A DNA stretch of 64,000 nucleotides from JAKFWI01 sp031399165 (GTDB taxonomy: Bacteria; Pseudomonadota; Alphaproteobacteria; Caulobacterales; Aquidulcibacteraceae). Below, piece by piece: positions 35,566 to 44,161 of this stretch. Location of the stretch: contig JANNOO010000007.1 in assembly GCA_031399165.1 (NCBI GenBank), positions 124,001 through 188,000 on the forward strand, in the 5' to 3' direction. Position numbers and translations under genes: made by a program. Under the pieces are notes generated by a model. The model worked only from the letters and a program-made list of their open reading frames with translations. It was not told the DNA's origin and made no database searches. How positions within the stretch are numbered: position 1 is the first letter of the stretch; each line of letters starts with the position of its first letter.

Positions 35566-37788
35566 TTAATAGCGCATCGTCAGATCGATGCCAAAGGTGC
35601 GCGGTTCATTGAACCCGCCCACTCTGCCATTGATCAAACCCGTGCCGGTGACGGCGAAATCATAGACGACATGGGCTTCGTCGGCGATATTTCGCACCCA
35701 AGCCGAAATGCTCATGCTGTCAGACCGGCCGAAAAACGGAGGATCAAGCGTCACTCGGACATTCCCGACCGTTGCGGCGTCAGTGAGAGGCAAGGTCGCG
35801 CCGGCGTGGTAGCCGCTGCGAACATCGATGTCGCCATGGATCGTAAGTGGGCCAAGCGCAGTCGTGAGTTTCAAGTCCGCTGCGATCGTTGCGGCGTGTT
35901 CGGGCGTGTAGACGATAAAGGTGCTCTCGCGCCGTCCGGAAAAAGGGTTGAGTTGAGGCGGCAGTTCTGCGTCCGTATAGGCATAGGCGGCACTCAGCGT
36001 CAGGGCGCGGACGGGCTGAGCGGCAAAGTCAATTTCTACGCCGCGGATGGTGGCGGGATCGTCCGTATTGACGGTTTCAGTCGCAGACGGATTGCTAGGG
36101 TCGGTGAAATCGATCTGCAAATTACGATAATCAGTTTCGTAAAGCGCGATGCCGATCCGCGCGCGGCGGTCGAACCACTCGGCCTTTAGGCCAAGCTCCC
36201 ACGTCGCCACTTCTTCCTCGTCGAATGTACGGAACGTTGCAGAGCGTGAATTTGCGCCGCCGGCTCGGTAGGCAGTCCCCCAACGCACGTAGCTGTCGAT
36301 CCCTTGAGCGATCTCGAAGGCCAAAGTCGCGGTTGGATCGATGCGCTCGGATTCAAATTCGAACCGGCGATCGGTATCGGCGCCGTTGAGTTTTGTTAGC
36401 CGCCCATCCTTCTGATCGGAAGTAAAGCGAGCCCCGCCCGTTAGTTCGAGCCGCCCGTCAGCGATGGGCGGCGTCCAGGTCGCTTGGCCGTATGCGGCGA
36501 GCGAAGTCGATTCCGCTATGCTCGCGCGCGACGGAGGCGGCGTGCTGCCTACTGGAGCGGCCAACACGGAATAAGAAAGGCCATCCGCGCTCCAGCGGAG
36601 GGTGTTGGGTGTGTAAGCCGAGTCCGACGCATCTTCCTTTAGGTAATAAAGTCCAGCGACATAACGGAAGCTGTCGCCGCCGCCGATCAGCTGAAACTCC
36701 TGGCTTACCTGTTCTTGCTCAACGTCGGCGAGGCTGTAGCGCCCGAAATTGCTGCCTGCGCGATAGGCGAAGGTGTTGGCGCCCCCATTGTCAAACTGGC
36801 TTTGCGAAAGCTGCCGAAAAGAAGTGATAGAGCGCAATTCGATCCCAGCATCAGGACGCCACGACGCGGTAACCGAGTGGCCCTCGACCTCGCCAACGCT
36901 TTCCTCCAGCACCACCCCGACATCGATTGAACTGAGTCTCCCCGGCTGCAGCGCCACGCGCGGGCCGAGCCGCGGAGCGCCCGGATAAATCTCGAGGAGA
37001 TTGGCGTGATTTGGCGTAGACGCGTCGCGCGTCAGGTCTATAGCGTAGCTCACGCTGAACGCCTCTGTGGGCTCCCAGCGTAGTGTTCCGCGGCCGCCAT
37101 AGCGCTCATAGGCGTTAAAATCAGCTTGGTTCGGCAAGGGATTGTCGATCCAACCGTCACGTTTGTTGTAGACGAGGCTGAGCTTGGCGCTGAGATCTTT
37201 CCACTCGGGAAAATCGACGCTGATCGCAGCGTTCGCGCCATCGAAATTGCGCAGGCCAACCGCTTGGACTAATCCGAATTCACCCGCCGGAGCGCGGCTA
37301 ACGATGTTGATCGCGCCGCCAACGGCGTTGCGCCCAAACAGCGAGCCCTGTGGTCCCTTCAAAACCTCGATCCGCTCAACATCTATAAACTCGGCGCCGA
37401 GTCCCTGGACCCGGCCGAGAAACACACCGTCCACATAAACCCCAACCGCGGTGTCTCGACTGATCTGGGTTGCATCGCTTGGCACAACGCCGCGCATGCC
37501 AACCACCAATGAGGAAGGGCGTCCGCCTACCGGCGTGACACGAAGCGAAGGCACTTGGCCATCGACCAAGTCGGCCAATGTCGATACGCCGCGATCCGCC
37601 AGCGCAGCAGCGTCCAGCACAGAGATGGCGATTGGCGTGTCCTGAAGCTGCTCAGGCCGCTTCTGAGCGGTTACGATGACCTCATCTAGCCCTTTTTCCA
37701 TTGTCGCAGCGGTCTGCGCTCCCGCTGCCGAAGTCCAGCAAACTAGTCCCCAAGCGATCGCCGCCCCGTTCCGCCACCGCGACATCAT
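35566..37788 (-). CDS. TonB-dependent outer-membrane receptor
   Basis: 740-residue energized importer. A signal peptide (to AQT near residue 26) is followed by a TonB box DEVIVTA (35-41), the plug domain (IAISVLDAAALADRGVSTLADLVDGQVPSLRV, RIEVLKGPQGSLFGRNAVGGAINIVS, read in parts), and the beta barrel ending with the aromatic strand FGIDLTMRY. Its style is that of the many TonB receptors of caulobacters and sphingomonads, whose ligands include carbohydrates and aromatic or phosphorylated compounds. AGAGGGGG lies just before the start. It is the first gene of an operon with the phosphatase, divergent from a TetR-type regulator. Confidence 0.93.
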   Translation of the reverse strand: MMSRWRNGAAIAWGLVCWTSAAGAQTAATMEKGLDEVIVTAQKRPEQLQDTPIAISVLDAAALADRGVSTLADLVDGQVPSLRVTPVGGRPSSLVVGMRGVVPSDATQISRDTAVGVYVDGVFLGRVQGLGAEFIDVERIEVLKGPQGSLFGRNAVGGAINIVSRAPAGEFGLVQAVGLRNFDGANAAISVDFPEWKDLSAKLSLVYNKRDGWIDNPLPNQADFNAYERYGGRGTLRWEPTEAFSVSYAIDLTRDASTPNHANLLEIYPGAPRLGPRVALQPGRLSSIDVGVVLEESVGEVEGHSVTASWRPDAGIELRSITSFRQLSQSQFDNGGANTFAYRAGSNFGRYSLADVEQEQVSQEFQLIGGGDSFRYVAGLYYLKEDASDSAYTPNTLRWSADGLSYSVLAAPVGSTPPPSRASIAESTSLAAYGQATWTPPIADGRLELTGGARFTSDQKDGRLTKLNGADTDRRFEFESERIDPTATLAFEIAQGIDSYVRWGTAYRAGGANSRSATFRTFDEEEVATWELGLKAEWFDRRARIGIALYETDYRNLQIDFTDPSNPSATETVNTDDPATIRGVEIDFAAQPVRALTLSAAYAYTDAELPPQLNPFSGRRESTFIVYTPEHAATIAADLKLTTALGPLTIHGDIDVRSGYHAGATLPLTDAATVGNVRVTLDPPFFGRSDSMSISAWVRNIADEAHVVYDFAVTGTGLINGRVGGFNEPRTFGIDLTMRY

Positions 37789-37810
37789 GCACCCCCTCTA
37801 AATATCGAAC

Positions 37811-37820
37811 GTATGTACAG
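37811..37820. promoter_or_regulatory. operator-like element 1 of divergent TonB receptor/TetR promoter
   Basis: GTATGTACAG, sharing the 10-mer TATGTACAGT (37812-37821) with element 2 110 bases away. It lies 23 bases upstream of the receptor start codon, where a repressor would block that promoter. Probably bound by the tandem-TetR regulator; this is inferred from position and repetition. Confidence 0.45.
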
Positions 37821-37916
37821 TGCCTTGCGGCCGTGACAGTGTTATGACAAATTCAATAAAATAATGGGATTATCGCATTCTCAAGGAACCATGAACAAAC
37901 TATCTGAAAAATATTA

Positions 37917-37931
37917 GTACATATGTACAGT
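37917..37931. promoter_or_regulatory. operator-like element 2 (perfect palindrome GTACATATGTAC)
   Basis: A perfect 12-base palindrome at 37917-37928, continuing as CAGT, in the AT-rich intergenic region just ahead of the regulator gene. It shares TATGTACAGT with element 1. An ATG inside it (37923) is in frame with the regulator, but a start within the operator is unlikely. Confidence 0.5.
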
Positions 37932-37976
37932 CGGCTCTCCTTGCCGATACCCGCGCCTTCCGAAAGAAGTCGGAGG

Positions 37977-39143
37977 ATGGCAATCATTTCGGGTGATCGC
38001 AGCCGAGCAGCCGGGCGACTACTCGACGCCGCCTTGGCGCTGGCGCTTGAAGAAGGCCCCCAGGCGCTCAGCGCGCGGCGATTGGCAGTGTGCGCCGGTG
38101 CAAGCGCGTCTGCCGTGAACTATTATTTTGAAGGTCGCGATGGCCTGCTGGCGCAGGTTCAGGCTGCCGCCGCAGCGCGTTCTGAGTCTCTGCGCATGAG
38201 TGTGGCGCTCGACGAGCAAATGATACCGGGATGGAGCGGGCCTGGGGAGCGCATCGCTGCGCTGTTACAGCGCCGTCTGGCGGCTGGCGGCCGGCTGATC
38301 GCGTTGATGGGCGCCTTCGCGGCGGAGGCGACGACGCGGTCGCCGGAGCTTGCGATACGCGCCCGTAGCGAGGCCTGCACTGAGGCAGCTCATTGGCGCA
38401 AAGTTGCATTGCTTCATGATAGCGGAAACACCGATCTTTGGGCGGCGATGGCGCTGGGCCTCCTCAAGGTGCTGGCCTTTGAAGATGCGGCTGAAGTCCA
38501 CGCTGCGTGGACGCTCGCACCTTGTCGGCGGTTGGCTGATCGTCTGGCCGGGCTTTCCCCTTCGCATTCGGCTGGACTCGAGGATGGTGACCCCGCGCTC
38601 GCGCCGGCGCCCTCCGGCACTATCGCGCGCATTCTAGACGCAACGCTAGTGGAAATTGCGCGCGCCGGGCCTGGTCGCGTTACGCAGCGCGGCATTGCCG
38701 CCGCGGCGGGGCTGTCACTTGCATCAATCACCTATTTTTTCAGGACACGCGACGCCCTGATGCTAGCAGCCTTCGCTGAGTTGCATCGGCGTGTTGCTGA
38801 GCGCTCTTTAGACACCGGGCCAAGTGGCGCGGGAAGTGCGCAGCTACGCGAGATAGGCCGGATCGAAGATGACGTCGCCTTGATCGACGCCTTGATGTGC
38901 GAAGCGGCTTGGGCGCCGCATTTGCGGCCGGTAGCACGCGCCATGCGGCGCAGCAGGGGCGCTATGTCGTTGCAGGTTCTGCGCGGCGCGGGCTTCGCTG
39001 CAGACGGATTGGACGCCTTTGTGCTGGCAACACTTATGAACGGAACGCTCGCGCTGTTAGCGGCAAATAACGAACGTTCCGAGGCGCGAATCAAAGCCCG
39101 GGTTGAAGCATTGATGGTGCGGATGTTCCCCGGCGTATCGTGA
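37977..39143 (+). CDS. regulator with two TetR DNA-binding domains in one chain
   Basis: 388-residue protein carrying two TetR-type helix-turn-helix domains: the first at about residues 12-60 (LSARRLAVCAGASASAVNYYFEGRDGLL), the second at about 214-265 (VTQRGIAAAAGLSLASITYFFRTRDALM), each followed by a helical ligand/dimer domain. A typical TetR protein is ~200 residues with one such domain, so this equals two fused units. ATG at 37977 is chosen; it has GGAGG directly before it, too close to be ideal, while the upstream ATG at 37923 lies inside the palindromic site. It is divergent from the TonB receptor operon and probably controls it and itself. Confidence 0.82.
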   Translation: MAIISGDRSRAAGRLLDAALALALEEGPQALSARRLAVCAGASASAVNYYFEGRDGLLAQVQAAAAARSESLRMSVALDEQMIPGWSGPGERIAALLQRRLAAGGRLIALMGAFAAEATTRSPELAIRARSEACTEAAHWRKVALLHDSGNTDLWAAMALGLLKVLAFEDAAEVHAAWTLAPCRRLADRLAGLSPSHSAGLEDGDPALAPAPSGTIARILDATLVEIARAGPGRVTQRGIAAAAGLSLASITYFFRTRDALMLAAFAELHRRVAERSLDTGPSGAGSAQLREIGRIEDDVALIDALMCEAAWAPHLRPVARAMRRSRGAMSLQVLRGAGFAADGLDAFVLATLMNGTLALLAANNERSEARIKARVEALMVRMFPGVS

Positions 39144-39382
39144 ACCCTATGGCGCGCTGCAATCTCGGGAAATATCGTTCATTGCTTCATCATTACCGCC
39201 GGGCCTGATGAGCGATGGGCATTGAAGGCGTTGGGACATGATAGATCATTACGCCAAGCCAAAAAGTTTCAGCTCATGGTATTCTTTGAACGCGACCCCT
39301 TCGTGCGCAATGTAATCGGGCGCACCATTTTTAGCAGACTCCCTACATTTTTGCGTTGTTACGCCAATTAGGAGATGACGAA

Positions 39383-40474
39383 TTGCGACGAGGCTTTCTG
39401 ACGGAACTTGGCGCGCCTTGGGCGCTCCGCTCCGCACAGGGTCGTTTGGCGGGCGCCCTCTCGGGAGAACTTCTCCGGCGCGGCCGGGATCGTGTCACCC
39501 TCCGCTGGAGCGGAGCCACTGGACCCGTCTCGGTCACGGCCACCGATGATCCGACGAGTCCGCTTGGCGTCGGACTGGCCATAACTCAACTCACAAAAGG
39601 GCGAGGCCAGCGTTCATTGACGCTAAAGACGTGGCCGCGCAGCTATGTGGACATGATCGACGCAAAGGGAGCTTCGGTTCGTCTTGGTGAGCGGCTGCTT
39701 CCATTCACTGGCGGGCGCAATTTCCGTGACATTGGCGGTTATGAAACCGATTCTGGGGCCGTGACGCGCTGGGGCGTGATTTTCCGATCGGGCGCCATGA
39801 CGGCGCTGACCGACGATGATCGTGCCGCGCTGCGGCGCCTAGGCGTCAAATATGCTTTTGATTTGCGCAGCGCCATCGAGAGCGAGGCCGAGCCATCGCC
39901 ACTGAAGGGCTTGCCAGGAATTAAATATGTCACTCACACTTATGAAATCCCGTTGGAATCATTCAGGACGCTGGTGCGTGCACCGACTCAGGCTGAGGCG
40001 CGCGCGATGGCTTCGGAATTCTATTTGCAAGTGGCGAAGTTGCTTAAGCCCTACATGCAGGAGCTGGTCGGCGTGCTCGCAAACGATGCCGCTCCTGTTG
40101 TGATTAATTGCTCTGCAGGTAAGGACCGCACGGGTATCTTATTGGCTTTGCTGATGAGCGCGTTTGGGGTTAACCGTCGTTCGGTGCTTGAGGACTTCCG
40201 TCTAAGCGAGGTCTATTTCCCCGTCCGGAAACAGATGATGCTCGCCCGCCGGCGAGACGCTGCCCGGGGCGCGTTTGCTGAGATGCGTGCGCTTCGCGCG
40301 GACGCAACGCGTTTCGGCATGATGACCATGATAAGAGCAGATCCAAGGGTGATGGCTGGAGCGCTTGACCTGATCGATCATCGCTATGGGGGGCCATGCC
40401 ATTACCTGGCAAAGGAGTTGAATGTTTCGATGGAGGAGATCACGCGCATGCGCGCGATCTGCCTGATGAGCTAA
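39383..40474 (+). CDS. tyrosine-phosphatase-like protein without signal peptide (CX5R)
   Basis: About 363 residues, paralogous to the phosphatase at 34486: NFRDIGGYETDSGAVTRWGVIFRSGAM and the catalytic loop NCSAGKDRTG match it, with family-typical flanks (VLEDFRLSE). The likely start is TTG at 39383, preceded by AGGAG eight bases upstream; an ATG at 39375 is out of frame. With this start there is no clear signal peptide, unlike its paralogue, though an upstream extension cannot be excluded. It is downstream of the tandem-TetR gene on the same strand after 239 bases. Substrate unknown. Confidence 0.8.
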   Translation: MRRGFLTELGAPWALRSAQGRLAGALSGELLRRGRDRVTLRWSGATGPVSVTATDDPTSPLGVGLAITQLTKGRGQRSLTLKTWPRSYVDMIDAKGASVRLGERLLPFTGGRNFRDIGGYETDSGAVTRWGVIFRSGAMTALTDDDRAALRRLGVKYAFDLRSAIESEAEPSPLKGLPGIKYVTHTYEIPLESFRTLVRAPTQAEARAMASEFYLQVAKLLKPYMQELVGVLANDAAPVVINCSAGKDRTGILLALLMSAFGVNRRSVLEDFRLSEVYFPVRKQMMLARRRDAARGAFAEMRALRADATRFGMMTMIRADPRVMAGALDLIDHRYGGPCHYLAKELNVSMEEITRMRAICLMS

Positions 40475-40844
40475 GTACTCTCTCGACTGGTTGAGTGCGA
40501 ACCGACCATGCAGCGCGGCCCTGCAAGAAGCGGGCGGCCTGAATTCAAACTAAGACACCACCGAGCCTTCGTCTAACGGATCTGTAGCTTATCCGGCTGC
40601 ACACTTACACGCTCGCGCGCTGGGTAAAGTATCGCCAGGGACTGTCGCGATGCGTTCGGATCGTGGTCAGTGACGCATTCGAACCGTCCCAAAGCCCAGC
40701 GATGTGCCGATCTCAGTGAGTGATGTCCGGCCCGGTATTCAGTGAGGGCGCGCCTAAGGGCCGTGTCGGCACATCTCCGCACCAACAACCTACCTTTACG
40801 ATAAAATCGTTTGACTGAATCAATCAGTTGTATTAAACAAACGT
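40475..40844. other. 370-base intergenic region ahead of the export operon
   Basis: No gene is supported on either strand; a 104-codon minus-strand frame here has no recognisable content and overlaps the start of the next gene. The last ~35 bases hold the promoter/operator of the following TetR gene, listed separately. Confidence 0.55.
40811..40838 (+). promoter_or_regulatory. promoter with overlapping TetR-type inverted repeat
   Basis: TTGACT (40811-40816) and TTAAAC (40833-40838) with a 16-base spacer form a plausible promoter. Lying within it is the inverted repeat ACTGA-N5-TCAGT (40814-40828), well placed for autorepression by the TetR protein encoded immediately downstream. The start codon follows at 40845 with no ribosome site, so a leaderless or near-leaderless transcript is likely. 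Confidence 0.5.
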
Positions 40845-41510
40845 ATGAGTAGCTTGGAAGAATTCGGTACGCGGGGTGAATCAACACGTCGGGCGTTGAT
40901 CGAGGCGGGCATGGAGGTCTTTGGCCGGGAGGGTTTTCACGCGGCCAGCACGCGTTCGCTTTCAGACGCCGCCGGCGTCAACCAGGCCGCCATCGGCTTT
41001 CACTTCAGAGGGAAAGAGGGGCTTTACCTTGCCGTTTTCGAGCACATCGCCGAGCGCATGCGCGCCCGCGTCGGGCTGATCGCGGCCGAGTTGGTGTCTG
41101 GCCTGAGCGCTGCGGACGCTGCTCCGAACGCTCCCGATCTCTATCTCGAAGCGCTCGGCCGCCTGACGGACACCATGATCGAGATCATGACGCATTCCGA
41201 GTCTGAGCCTTGGGCGCGGCTCATCCTCCAGGAACAGCAGAGTCCGACGCCCGCGTTCGATCTGCTGTTCGACAATTTCATGGGGCGGTTGCTCGGCGTC
41301 ATGACGATGCTGGTGTCGCGGCTTCGCCCTGAGCGTGACGAGGCGACCAACAAACTCGCCGTCGTGACAATTCTCGGCCAGGTGCTGGCCTTCCGCGCGG
41401 CGCGCGCTGGCATCCAGCGGCATATGGGCTGGTCCGACTTCAAGACCGAAGACATCGCCAGCATCAAAGCAATGGTGCGCGCTAATGTCGCCGCACAGAT
41501 ACGGGGCTGA
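40845..41510 (+). CDS. TetR-family regulator (CecR/DUF1956 type) of the export operon
   Basis: 221-residue repressor. The N-terminal DNA-binding domain reads RRALIEAGMEVFGREGFHAASTRSLSDAAGVNQAAIGFHFRGKEGLYLAVF (in parts); the C-terminal domain resembles that of CecR (YbiH), which in E. coli controls the ybhGFSR export genes. Gene order here (TetR, HlyD, double-ATPase, two permeases) mirrors that E. coli operon exactly, supporting the call. It begins an operon of about ten genes. An inverted repeat in its promoter suggests autoregulation. Confidence 0.85.
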   Translation: MSSLEEFGTRGESTRRALIEAGMEVFGREGFHAASTRSLSDAAGVNQAAIGFHFRGKEGLYLAVFEHIAERMRARVGLIAAELVSGLSAADAAPNAPDLYLEALGRLTDTMIEIMTHSESEPWARLILQEQQSPTPAFDLLFDNFMGRLLGVMTMLVSRLRPERDEATNKLAVVTILGQVLAFRAARAGIQRHMGWSDFKTEDIASIKAMVRANVAAQIRG

Positions 41511-41519
41511 GGGGCAGTC

Positions 41520-42419
41520 ATGGCTGAAGAAAAAGTCGCATTAAAACCGGATCGAAGGCTGATCATCGCCAGCGTCATCATCTCCGTCGCGATGATCGTT
41601 GGCGTCTTCTGGTTCGTTAACCGGCCTGACCCAAATGCGCCGCTTGTTCTTTACGGCAATGTCGATATCCGCGAAGTGCAGCTGGCGTTCCGGCAAGGCG
41701 GGCGCATCTCTGACATGCGCGTCGATGAAGGGGATGCGGTCACAGAGGGGCAAACGCTCGCGCTCCTTGATTCTGAGCCGCTGCGCGAAGCGTTGACCTC
41801 CGCGGAAGCCGATATCGCGCGCACGCTTGCGGAAAGTCGTGCTGCGCAAACCAATTTTCAGCGTCAGGACGCGCTTTTGCGCGCCGGCGCCATAAGCCGC
41901 CGCACATGGGAAGCGGCCAAGGCCGAGCGCGACACCGCCGCCGCGTCGCTCGCTGGCGCGCGCGCGCGCCGCGCGCAGGCTGAAACCGCGGTCGCGGATG
42001 CAGAGCTGAAGTCGCCGGAGGCGGGAATCATCGTGTCCCGAACGCCGGAGCCCGGCGCCATGGTCACTGCCGGCGCAACCATCTACACGCTCTCGCTCAG
42101 CGATCCTGTCTATGTCCGCGCTTATGTCGCGGAGCCCGATTTGGGCCGCCTGGCGCCTGGCGCCCGCGTCATCGTACGCACCGATTCTTCCGATCATGCT
42201 TACGAAGGACAAGTCGGTTTCATCTCGCCGCGGGCGGAATTCACGCCGCGCTCCGTAGAGACGCCAGAATTGCGTACCGACCTCGTCTATCGCTTGCGCA
42301 TCATCGTGCGCGACGCCGATCAGGGCTTGCGCCAAGGCATGCCGGTGACGATCGAGGCGCCGCTGGCCCAAAGCGTCGCGCGCACCGAAGCGCAAAACCC
42401 GTCGCAGACCGAGCCATGA
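41520..42419 (+). CDS. HlyD-type periplasmic adaptor of ABC exporter (YbhG-like)
   Basis: 299-residue membrane-fusion protein. An N-terminal membrane helix (about 14-34) precedes the biotinyl-lipoyl-like half FRQGGRISDMRVDEGDAVTEGQTLALLDSEPLREAL, then a coiled coil and the second half SPEAGIIVSRTPEPGAMVTAGATIYTLS, and a beta-barrel ending. It joins the inner-membrane transporter to the outer-membrane channel encoded five genes downstream. A GAGGGG element lies ahead of the ATG; the stop overlaps the ATPase start by four bases. Confidence 0.92.
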   Translation: MAEEKVALKPDRRLIIASVIISVAMIVGVFWFVNRPDPNAPLVLYGNVDIREVQLAFRQGGRISDMRVDEGDAVTEGQTLALLDSEPLREALTSAEADIARTLAESRAAQTNFQRQDALLRAGAISRRTWEAAKAERDTAAASLAGARARRAQAETAVADAELKSPEAGIIVSRTPEPGAMVTAGATIYTLSLSDPVYVRAYVAEPDLGRLAPGARVIVRTDSSDHAYEGQVGFISPRAEFTPRSVETPELRTDLVYRLRIIVRDADQGLRQGMPVTIEAPLAQSVARTEAQNPSQTEP

Positions 42420-44161
42420 CGGCGGCGGCGCATGCTCCGGCGATCACGCTGCACAGCGTCGTCAAGCGCTTCGGCGCGGTCGAAGCGCTGCGCGGCGTCG
42501 ATGTTGAGATTTACGCCGGGCGTCTCAGCGGCATCGTCGGTCCCGACGGCGCAGGCAAAACCACCATGATGCGCATCATGGCGGGCCTGATGTCGCCGGA
42601 TGGCGGGGAGGTGCGGCTCGCAGGCGCCGATCTCGCTCGTGAACGCGCCCAGAACGACATCGGCTATATGCCGCAACGTTTCGGCCTTTATGAAGATCTG
42701 AGCGTCCTCGAAAACATGCGGCTCTACGCCGATCTGCGCGCAGTCGATCGGCGCACGCATCACGAGGTGTTCGGGCGCCTCTTTGAGTTCACCAAGCTTG
42801 GGCCCTTCCAAGAGCGGCTTGCGGGCAAGCTTTCCGGCGGCATGAAGCAGAAGCTCGGTCTTGCCTGCGCGCTGATGGGATCGCCGAAACTGCTTTTGCT
42901 CGATGAACCCTCGGTCGGCGTCGACCCCGTGAGCCGGCAGGATTTATGGGCCATGGTGCAGGCGCTGATCGATGACGGCATGGCCGTGATCTGGTCGACG
43001 GCGTATCTAGACGAAGCAGAACGCTGTCAGTCCGTCATCCTGATGAACGAAGGCCAAAAACTGTTCGACGGCCCGCCCGGCGACCTCACCGCGCGCCTCA
43101 AGGATCGCAGCTTTCGCATGACGGGGATGAACGAGGATCGCCGCCTTGTGCTGTCACGCGTGCTGAATCTGGGCTCCGTGTGCGACGGCGTAATTCAGGG
43201 CGAGGCGGTGCGCTTCGTGCTGAAGGCTGATGCTGCCCGTGACGAGACGGATGCGCTTGCCGGCTCGGTCGGCGCGCGCGTGTCGCCCGCGCAGCCGCGC
43301 TTCGAAGACGCATTTGTCGACCTGTTAGGCGGTGGCCCGAGCGGATCCTCGCCTTTGGCTGAGCGCATGGCGCCCGTGACCTTTGCCGAAGAGATCGCGG
43401 TTCAGTGCCGCAACCTCACCAAGCGCTTTGGCGATTTCGTCGCCGCCCGCGACGTGACGTTCGACGTGAAGAAAGGCGAGATTTTCGGGCTGCTCGGACC
43501 TAATGGCGCGGGCAAATCCACGACGTTCAAGATGCTCTGCGGTCTCCTGAAGCCCACCAGCGGAGAAGCGCGCGTGATCGGCCGCGATCTGCGCACCGCC
43601 ACCGGCGCAGTGAAAGCGCAACTCGGCTATATGGCGCAGAAGTTCTCACTCTACGGGCTGTTGTCCGTCAGGCAGAACCTTAACTTTTATGCGGGCGTCT
43701 ATGGCTTGACCGGCGAGCTGCGTAGCGAGCGCATCGCCGAAATGATCGAAACCTTCGGGCTCGATAAATATCTGGACGCTTCTCCGGACGAACTTCCCCT
43801 TGGCTACAAGCAGCGCCTCGCGCTTTCCTGCGCCCTTATGCACCGGCCGCCGATTTTGTTCCTCGATGAGCCGACCTCCGGCGTCGATCCCATAACGCGG
43901 CGCGAATTCTGGACGCACATCAACGGGCTCGCGCGCAAGGGCGTCACCATCATGGTGACGACCCATTTCATGGACGAGGCCGAGTATTGCGACACTGTCG
44001 CGCTTATGTATCGCGGCAAGCTCATTGCGCTCGATCCTCCCGATGCACTGAAGCGTCAGGCCTCGCGCGGACCCAGCGATGAGCCGACGATGGAGGACGC
44101 CTTCATCCGCCTGATCGAAGCGGTCGATTCTGAAGACGATAAAGCGCGGAGTGCAGCGTGA
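42416..44161 (+). CDS. ABC transporter with two fused ATPase domains (YbhF-like)
   Basis: 581-residue protein with two nucleotide-binding domains. The first (about 10-230) has Walker A GPDGAGKTTMM, signature LSGGMKQKLGL and Walker B LLLLDEPSVGVDP. The second (about 325-560) has Walker A GPNGAGKSTTFKM and LFLDEPTSGVDP, while its signature is LPLGYKQRLAL, lacking the usual SGG, as is common in this family. It energises the two ABC-2 permeases that follow. ATGA overlap with the next gene. Confidence 0.93.
   Translation: MTAAAHAPAITLHSVVKRFGAVEALRGVDVEIYAGRLSGIVGPDGAGKTTMMRIMAGLMSPDGGEVRLAGADLARERAQNDIGYMPQRFGLYEDLSVLENMRLYADLRAVDRRTHHEVFGRLFEFTKLGPFQERLAGKLSGGMKQKLGLACALMGSPKLLLLDEPSVGVDPVSRQDLWAMVQALIDDGMAVIWSTAYLDEAERCQSVILMNEGQKLFDGPPGDLTARLKDRSFRMTGMNEDRRLVLSRVLNLGSVCDGVIQGEAVRFVLKADAARDETDALAGSVGARVSPAQPRFEDAFVDLLGGGPSGSSPLAERMAPVTFAEEIAVQCRNLTKRFGDFVAARDVTFDVKKGEIFGLLGPNGAGKSTTFKMLCGLLKPTSGEARVIGRDLRTATGAVKAQLGYMAQKFSLYGLLSVRQNLNFYAGVYGLTGELRSERIAEMIETFGLDKYLDASPDELPLGYKQRLALSCALMHRPPILFLDEPTSGVDPITRREFWTHINGLARKGVTIMVTTHFMDEAEYCDTVALMYRGKLIALDPPDALKRQASRGPSDEPTMEDAFIRLIEAVDSEDDKARSAA

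Noticed and set aside
39249..39437. 62-codon minus-strand open frame between the regulator and second phosphatase
   Set aside because: It overlaps the start of the phosphatase gene and shows no known motif.
40573..40887. 104-codon minus-strand open frame before the export operon
   Set aside because: It covers the promoter and first codons of the TetR gene, has no recognisable content and no ribosome site that stands out.
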